Positions 44,453 through 49,918 of a stretch of 49,918 bases of DNA are shown piece after piece. Each line of letters opens with the position of its first letter. The stretch's first letter is position 1. The position numbers were made by a program, and so were the translations under genes. Origin of the DNA: Tannerellaceae bacterium (GTDB taxonomy: Bacteria; Bacteroidota; Bacteroidia; Bacteroidales; Tannerellaceae); contig JAJQAZ010000092.1 of assembly GCA_021203545.1 (NCBI GenBank), positions 42,549 to 92,466 of the forward strand, in the 5' to 3' direction. The notes beneath the pieces are model-generated. The model saw only the letters and a program-made list of their open reading frames with translations, was not told where the DNA came from and did not search any database.

Positions 44453-46801
44453 TCATTCAAACAGTTCATCAATACCGTCCTGTTGGGGGTGGGTTGTGGT
44501 ATCTAATGTGTTACCGCCGTTTGCACACAGGCTGAAACCGTCCGGTATTAAAAATTCGTCTTTCTGGGAATAGCTGAGGGATTTATCCGCATATACTTTT
44601 TTCATAAATAAACCATACACGGGTAGTGCTGTGGCAGCAGCCTGGCCCTCACTCATGTGGTCAAAACGTACCGTAGGATCTTCGCCTCCTACCCAAACAC
44701 CTCCTACCAGATCAGACGTAAAAGCCATAAACCAACCGTCGGCATGGTTTTGAGTTGTTCCGGTCTTACCTCCCATTGGTGCGGTAATGCCATATACACG
44801 GCGTATACGGCTACCGGTACCCCCATCTATTACCGAACGCAGCATATATTGCATCCGGTAAGCAATCTCTTCGGGCAGAACTTCATCCATTACCGGATTG
44901 AACGTAGCTACCGTATTCCCGTAACTATCCTCTATACGGGTTACATACATAGGTTCCGAGCGGACTCCACCGTTGGCGAATGCAGAATATCCACTTACCA
45001 TTTCTTCCAGCGAAATACCCGGTGTACCCAATGCCAAGGACAAAACAGGTTCAATCTCACCGGTCAACCCGAATGAATGGAGCAACCGCACCAACGCATG
45101 GGGTGAAAGACGGCTCATCAGATAAGCCGTTACCCAGTTTGAAGAGTTCTGTAAACCCCACTGGATTGTAACCGGCTCGCCCAGTTTATCGTTACTAGCA
45201 TTATTCGGACTCCACATCACACCGTTTTCTCCCCTCACATGTTGCTGCTGATGAATCACCACATCGCAGGGCGAAATACCTTCCAGCAAAGCAAGCGAGT
45301 AAACAAACGGTTTCATGGTTGAACCGACCTGTCTGCGTGCTTTTGTTACGCCATCATATTTAAAGGTATTATAGTTGATATTTCCTACATATGTTTTTAC
45401 GTGTCCGTTGTGTGGGTCCATCGTCATAAACGATGCCCTGAGAAACGATTTATGGTAGCGTACCGAATCCCGCGGCGACATAATCGTATCCACTACCCCA
45501 TTCCAACTAAACAGTTTCATCGGCACAGGGGTACGGAACACTTTATCGATCTCTCCCTCTCCGGTACCTTCTCTCTTCATTGCCTGATAACGATAAGTCT
45601 GTTTCATAGCTGTTGTAAGTAACCCTTCGGCCTGGGAGGTGAAAAAACTACGGGAATAGGGAGCCATGGGTTGTCCTTTTTTCTCCTTGTTGAAAGCAGG
45701 TTGCACCGTTTTCGACAAATGCTCACGTACAGCCTGCTCTGCATATTACTGCATGCGGTGATCGATCGTGGTATAAATCTTTAATCCGTCTGCATACAGG
45801 TTATAATTCTCCCCATTGGGCTTTTTATTTTTATTAGTCCACCCATACAGCGGATCGGTTTCCCAGGCAATAGAATCACGCACAAAATCTTCCGTCTGCC
45901 ACTGCGCGTAATTCTTCCGTTCGGGTTTGGAGGCGGTCATCGTAGTGCGGAGGTATTCACGGAAATAGGGAGCCGAACCCTCTTTCTGTTCAATCCGCCT
46001 GAAATTGACTTTCAGGGGAATTTTAGCAACCGAATCGGCATCCGCTTTGGCTAAATAACCATACTTCTCCATCTGCTGTAGTACCGTATTGCGGCGTCCT
46101 TCCATACGTCCGGGTGCTATAACCGGATTAAAATAAGACGGATTCTTAAACATACCCACCAAGGTGGCAGATTGTTCAAGGGTCAGATCAGCCGGAGTGG
46201 TATTAAAATATACCTGCGAAGCCATTTTTATACCAATAGCCTCATACAGATAATCAAACTGGTTGAGGTATATATTAATGATCTCCTCCTTGGTATACAG
46301 CCTCTCCAGTTTAACCGCAATCACCCATTCAATCGGTTTTTGCAAAATCCGTTCCAGTTTCCGGCCGGGCCGTGGCGAATACAACAGTTTTGCCAATTGC
46401 TGGGAAATGGTACTACCTCCCCCGGCAGCTTTCTGCCGTAGAATTCCCCCTTTTATAATAGCACGCATCAATGCTTCGGCATCAATACCACTATGGTTCA
46501 TAAAACGGGCATCTTCGGTTGCAATCAACGCATTCACCAATTCTGGCGATATTTCATTGTAATCTACATACACACGGTTATCATTCCGGTAAGCAAAGCG
46601 GCCCAGTAATTCACCGTCGGCCGAAATAACCTGCGAAGCATATCTGTCAATCGGATTCTTTAACTCACCCAGCGAAGGCATATACCCGATCCATCCCAGG
46701 GAAATCAACGAAAATAACAGGATAACCCCCAAAAGACAAGCACCATACAAAGACCAGAACCAATAAACAACCTTTTTCTTTTTATCTATATCTAATTTCA
46801 T
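44453..46801 (-). pseudogene. Penicillin-binding protein 1A, split by an in-frame TAA
   Basis: The first half (46801-45746) has a membrane anchor (VVYWFWSLYGACLLGVILLF) and the GT51 glycosyltransferase with catalytic TEDARFMNHSG and GGSTISQQLAKLL. It stops at a TAA (45746-45748) after IDHRMQ. The same frame continues YAEQAVREHLSKTVQ into the transpeptidase domain with STMKPFVYS (SxxK), SSNW (SxN) and KTGTT. A single base change (AAA to TAA) would explain the stop. Repaired length is about 782 aa, normal for PBP1A. As sequenced, the product is an anchored glycosyltransferase only. The second half could restart at 45718 (MSKTVQPAF) but would lack an export signal. It polymerises and crosslinks peptidoglycan when intact. 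Confidence 0.9.
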
Positions 46802-46839
46802 GAGTTCGTTATCTAACTAATTAAAAGCGAATCAAACCA

Positions 46840-46847
46840 CAAAGATA
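46840..46847 (-). promoter_or_regulatory. Candidate -7 box of the PBP1A gene
   Basis: TATCTTTG on the minus strand matches TAnnTTTG and lies 38 bp upstream of the ATG at 46801. It sits in the short gap after the mgtA stop. Confidence 0.5.
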
Positions 46848-46873
46848 CGAAAAAGGTAATAACATTAATTCAA

Positions 46874-49546
46874 TTATAACCAGCGGTTAAATTTCTTAAT
46901 ATACCAGTTCTTTATAAATTGGGTCATTATACAGTACGATACCAGAATCAATACCAACCAGGGAAAATAGCTAAGAGGTAACGGTACAAATCCCAGCGTA
47001 GCACCAAACGATGTAAAAGGTATCAGGATACCGGCTGTCATGATTGCAAACGTAGCAAACATCACAGGGAAAGAGGCACGGCTCTGTATAAATGGTATTT
47101 TGCGGGTACGTATCATATGCACGATCAATGTCTGCGACAACAATCCCTCAATAAACCAACCGTTCTGGAAGAAGGCCTGCTGTTCGGGCAGTGTATATTT
47201 GAATACAAACCACAACAACAGATAGGTAGCAATATCAAAGATCGAACTGATCGGGCCAATATAAATCATAAACCGTTTCAGGTCCGAAGCATCCCATTTA
47301 CGGGGCTTTTCCAGGTATTCCTTATCCACACTATCAAACGGTATGGCGGTCTGTGAAATATCATATAACAGATTCTGCACCAACAGGTGGATCGGCATCA
47401 TGGGCAGGAAAGGCAGAAAAGCACTGGCAGCCATCACACTAAACATATTCCCGAAGTTGGAACTGGCTGTCATCTTAATATACTTCATAATATTACCGAA
47501 TATCTTCCGGCCCTCTTCCACACCCTGCTCCAACACCATCAGGTCTTTCTCAAGCAGAATAATATCAGCCGCCTCTTTGGCGATATCCACCGCCGTATCC
47601 ACCGAGATACCTATATCCGCCTGGCACAGGGCGGGCGCATCATTGATTCCGTCGCCCAGAAACCCGACTGTATTATCCTGTGCCTGCAGGCGGATAATAA
47701 TACGGGCTTTCTGCATCGGAGTAAGCTTCGCAAATATAGTCACTTCACCAATCCGGGTATCCAGCTCTTCATCGCTCATCGCTTCAATCTCTGTACCAAG
47801 TAACACATGTGTAGTATCAATCCCTACCTGCTGGCAAACTGTACGGGTTACCGCGTCATTATCGCCGGAAAGTACTTTTACTTCTACCCCATGTTCGTGC
47901 AAAGTCTGTATCGCTTCATAAGCCGACGGTTTAGGAGGGTCCAGGAAAGCCAGATACCCTAACAATACCATATCCGATTCGTCCTCTACAGCAAAGGCGG
48001 CCTCTTTTTCTATCCAGCTTTTATGGGCAATGGCCAATACCCGCATACCCTCTTTATTCAACTGGGCACTTTGTTTATATATTTCGTTACGTAATTCCGG
48101 TGTAAGGGGCTTTACCTCGCCCTTATATTCCGCATGCGAACAGATACTCAACATCTCTTCCACGGCACCTTTGGTAATGATCTGGCGTTTACTGCCTTCG
48201 CTTTCTATTACCACTGACATCCGGCGGCGGGTAAAATCAAACGGTATCTCATCAATTTTGGTATAATTGCGTTCTATATTTTCAAAATGCAACTCTTTAC
48301 AGTGCGACAGGATCGCCTTATCCATCAGGTTTTTCAGTCCGGTCTGGAAATAGCTGTTGAAATAAGCATGCCGGAGTATCCGCACATCTTCTTCACCCTG
48401 CACATTCAGGTACCGTTCCAACACAATTTTATCCTGTGTCAGCGTTCCGGTTTTATCCGTACAAAGAACATTCATAGCACCAAAACTCTGAATTGCATTC
48501 ATATTCTTTACAATGGTTTTCCGGCGCGACATCGTAATGGCCCCTTTAGCCAGATTGGAGGTAACAATCATCGGAAGCATCTCGGGAGTCAGCCCCACAG
48601 CGACCGAAACTGCAAAAATAAACGCATCAAACCAATCACCTTTGGTAATGCCATTTACAAAGAAAACAAACGGAACCATGATCAACATAAACCGGATCAA
48701 TAACAGGCTTACATTATTAATACCTTTATCAAAACTGGTCTGTGCCCGCTCGCCTACCAGATTGCGTGCGATAACTCCCAGATAGGTACACGAACCGGTA
48801 GCCACCACGATCGCTTTACCCGAACCACTTACTACGTTGGAACCCATAAAGCAGATATTATCCAACTCTACCACACTACCCGTACGGTGAGTCCGGTTAT
48901 ACAGTTCCGGAACTTTTTCAACAGAATCAGACTCACCGGTTAATGCCGACTGACTGATAAAAAGGTCCTTGGACTCTACAATACGGACATCCGCCGGGAT
49001 CATATCGCCGGCCGAAAGCGAAATAAGATCGCCCGGAACCAGTTCTGCTATATTAATTTCCTGTGTATCTTTGGAACCATACCGGTAAACGGAAGCGGTA
49101 TTGTTTACCATTTTTTTAAGTGCTTCCGTTGCTTTCCCCGATTTCCACTCCTGATAGAAACGCAATATTCCACTGATCAGTACCATAGTGGTTATAATGA
49201 TCACGGTAGACCACTCCCGTTCTTCGGGTGTAACCATTAATACATCAATAAACAGCGAAAGGAGTGCCAGAAACATAAGTATCCCGATAAAGGGATTGAT
49301 AAAGGTTTTGATAAACATCATAAACCATTTATCTTTCCGCTCATGGGTAATTTCATTCTTTCCATACATCAACTGACGGGTTTCCGCTTCGTGCGCCGTT
49401 AATCCGTCGCGCGAAGTATTCAGGTAAGTATAAACATTTTTCAGTTCCTTATTAGCCGCCAGAAATAGCTTTTCACTGTTAAATTGCCAGGAACTTTTCT
49501 GTTTCTTTTTTCTCCATTTCAACCACATGACTATTTGTTTTTTCAA
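46874..49546 (-). CDS. mgtA: Magnesium-translocating P-type ATPase (P3B, MgtA type)
   Basis: This 890-residue inner-membrane pump imports Mg2+ using ATP. Motifs in order: an N-terminal cation ATPase domain (GLTAHEAETRQLMYGKNEI), the actuator loop ALTGESDSVEKVP, the phosphorylation site LCTDKTGTLTQDK, the nucleotide-binding segment FDFTRRRMSVVIE, the hinge LGDGINDAPALCQADIGISV, and the P3B-type helices SNFGNMFSVMAASAFLPFLP and LLVQNLLYDISQTAIPFDSVD. The QNLLYD form separates it from Ca/Na pumps. The leader of about 170 bp between the candidate promoter and ATG contains an inverted repeat, but no known Mg2+ riboswitch motif was recognised. It lies upstream of the PBP1A gene on the same strand. 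Confidence 0.95.
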   Translation of the reverse strand: MKKQIVMWLKWRKKKQKSSWQFNSEKLFLAANKELKNVYTYLNTSRDGLTAHEAETRQLMYGKNEITHERKDKWFMMFIKTFINPFIGILMFLALLSLFIDVLMVTPEEREWSTVIIITTMVLISGILRFYQEWKSGKATEALKKMVNNTASVYRYGSKDTQEINIAELVPGDLISLSAGDMIPADVRIVESKDLFISQSALTGESDSVEKVPELYNRTHRTGSVVELDNICFMGSNVVSGSGKAIVVATGSCTYLGVIARNLVGERAQTSFDKGINNVSLLLIRFMLIMVPFVFFVNGITKGDWFDAFIFAVSVAVGLTPEMLPMIVTSNLAKGAITMSRRKTIVKNMNAIQSFGAMNVLCTDKTGTLTQDKIVLERYLNVQGEEDVRILRHAYFNSYFQTGLKNLMDKAILSHCKELHFENIERNYTKIDEIPFDFTRRRMSVVIESEGSKRQIITKGAVEEMLSICSHAEYKGEVKPLTPELRNEIYKQSAQLNKEGMRVLAIAHKSWIEKEAAFAVEDESDMVLLGYLAFLDPPKPSAYEAIQTLHEHGVEVKVLSGDNDAVTRTVCQQVGIDTTHVLLGTEIEAMSDEELDTRIGEVTIFAKLTPMQKARIIIRLQAQDNTVGFLGDGINDAPALCQADIGISVDTAVDIAKEAADIILLEKDLMVLEQGVEEGRKIFGNIMKYIKMTASSNFGNMFSVMAASAFLPFLPMMPIHLLVQNLLYDISQTAIPFDSVDKEYLEKPRKWDASDLKRFMIYIGPISSIFDIATYLLLWFVFKYTLPEQQAFFQNGWFIEGLLSQTLIVHMIRTRKIPFIQSRASFPVMFATFAIMTAGILIPFTSFGATLGFVPLPLSYFPWLVLILVSYCIMTQFIKNWYIKKFNRWL

Positions 49547-49570
49547 AAGAATACATCAAAAGCCGGAGCC

Positions 49571-49660
49571 ACACAAATAACACAGATTGAACAGATTTAC
49601 ACCAATGATAATTTTCAATATATAATCTGTGTAAATCTGTCTGATCTGCGTCATCTGTGT
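49571..49660. repeat. AATCTGTG-type imperfect inverted repeat in the mgtA leader
   Basis: The left part CACAGATTGAACAGATTTAC (49581-49600) pairs imperfectly with GTGTAAATCTGTCTGATCTG and the following bases (49629-49660). Related words are in the repeat at 36001-36065. Confidence 0.7.
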
Positions 49661-49715
49661 GCTATTTCAAGTCTTTTGACATATCTTCTTCATTCTACAA
49701 TTTGTTATATAGTTG

Positions 49716-49723
49716 CAAAAGTA
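49716..49723 (-). promoter_or_regulatory. Candidate -7 box of mgtA
   Basis: TACTTTTG on the minus strand matches TAnnTTTG, about 169 bp upstream of the ATG at 49546, placing the 49571-49660 repeat inside the mRNA leader. Confidence 0.45.
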
Positions 49724-49852
49724 GAACGAGAGAAGAGATGTTGTAGTTAGAGAATAATTAGAGTGATATTAGAAATCAATTAGAAAAGATTAAGTCTAAA
49801 AATCTTTTTATAAAAATCATGCTGATAGGGCTGGAAGCCCTACCGATTCTAG

Positions 49853-49918
49853 CCCAGGGTTTTAACCCAATGCCATCAACTTAAGAGTTTTTGGTCGGAG
49901 GGGATTTGTAATCCCCGA
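49853..49918. repeat. Composite repeat, copy D (cut by the window end)
   Basis: It begins with the CCCAGGGTTTTAACCCAATG arm and continues into GGTCGGAGGGGATTTGTAAT, the same order as in the composite at 44066-44327. It is preceded by the hairpin TAGGGCTGGAAGCCCTA (49826-49842). Confidence 0.82.

Overview
This window looks like a chromosomal segment of a Bacteroidales bacterium (Bacteroidetes). The evidence is the gene content (DUF4249, DUF3943, DUF6261, DUF4369-TlpA lipoproteins, a TonB-dependent receptor with an STN domain), the near absence of Shine-Dalgarno sequences, and perfect TAnnTTTG (-7) promoter boxes upstream of many genes. I cannot name the genus from sequence alone.

Layout. 1-1817: right-hand end of a prophage or tail-gene cassette (tail fibre, small protein, propeller-like tail protein), then a broken XRE regulator (2140-2624) and tRNA-Lys(CTT) (2780-2852, minus). 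2933-5495: minus-strand genes for a WalJ-like metallo-hydrolase, a type I asparaginase and a UPF0126 membrane protein. 5715-7201: frameshifted DUF3943 gene. 7202-7756: repeats. 7757-11712: ABC-F ATPase, metF and ilvE, with inverted heptamer-repeat tracts on both sides of metF. 11798-16276: TlpA-like lipoprotein, a deletion-damaged methyltransferase, a frameshifted YejM/PbgA-like sulfatase and a lipoprotein. 16648-18422: grpE-dnaJ. 18636-22943: PDZ/DUF4136-like protein and mutS2. 22944-29272: a tightly overlapped four-gene minus-strand operon (secreted protein, STN TonB receptor, MG2/plug hybrid, DUF4249 lipoprotein). 30025-34774: yip1-smpB-metH. 34972-42133: TlpA lipoprotein, then an HME-RND metal efflux set (adaptor, CzcA-type pump, TolC-type channel). 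42876-49546: DUF6261 protein, PBP1A split by a stop codon, and an MgtA Mg2+ P-type ATPase.

How the genes work together. MetF makes the 5-methyl-THF that MetH uses. GrpE and DnaJ serve DnaK. SmpB serves tmRNA trans-translation. The TonB operon is probably one outer-membrane uptake or surface module. The RND set would export divalent metals if its TolC component is expressed.

The most striking theme is the number of damaged genes. Frameshifts in the XRE, DUF3943, YejM-like, TonB-receptor and TolC-family genes can each be explained by a one-base change in a homopolymer run. PBP1A and the XRE gene carry in-frame stops, and a methyltransferase has an internal deletion. The second theme is a dense and diverse set of intergenic palindromic repeats: a GGATTTGTAATCC family with nested insertions, heptamer tracts, and a 22-bp-phased GGRTGCAYCC array. 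One G/C-rich repeat lies inside the TolC gene and creates a G8 tract that would make the pump channel phase-variable. I saw no CRISPR array, rRNA, complete insertion sequence or obvious riboswitch.
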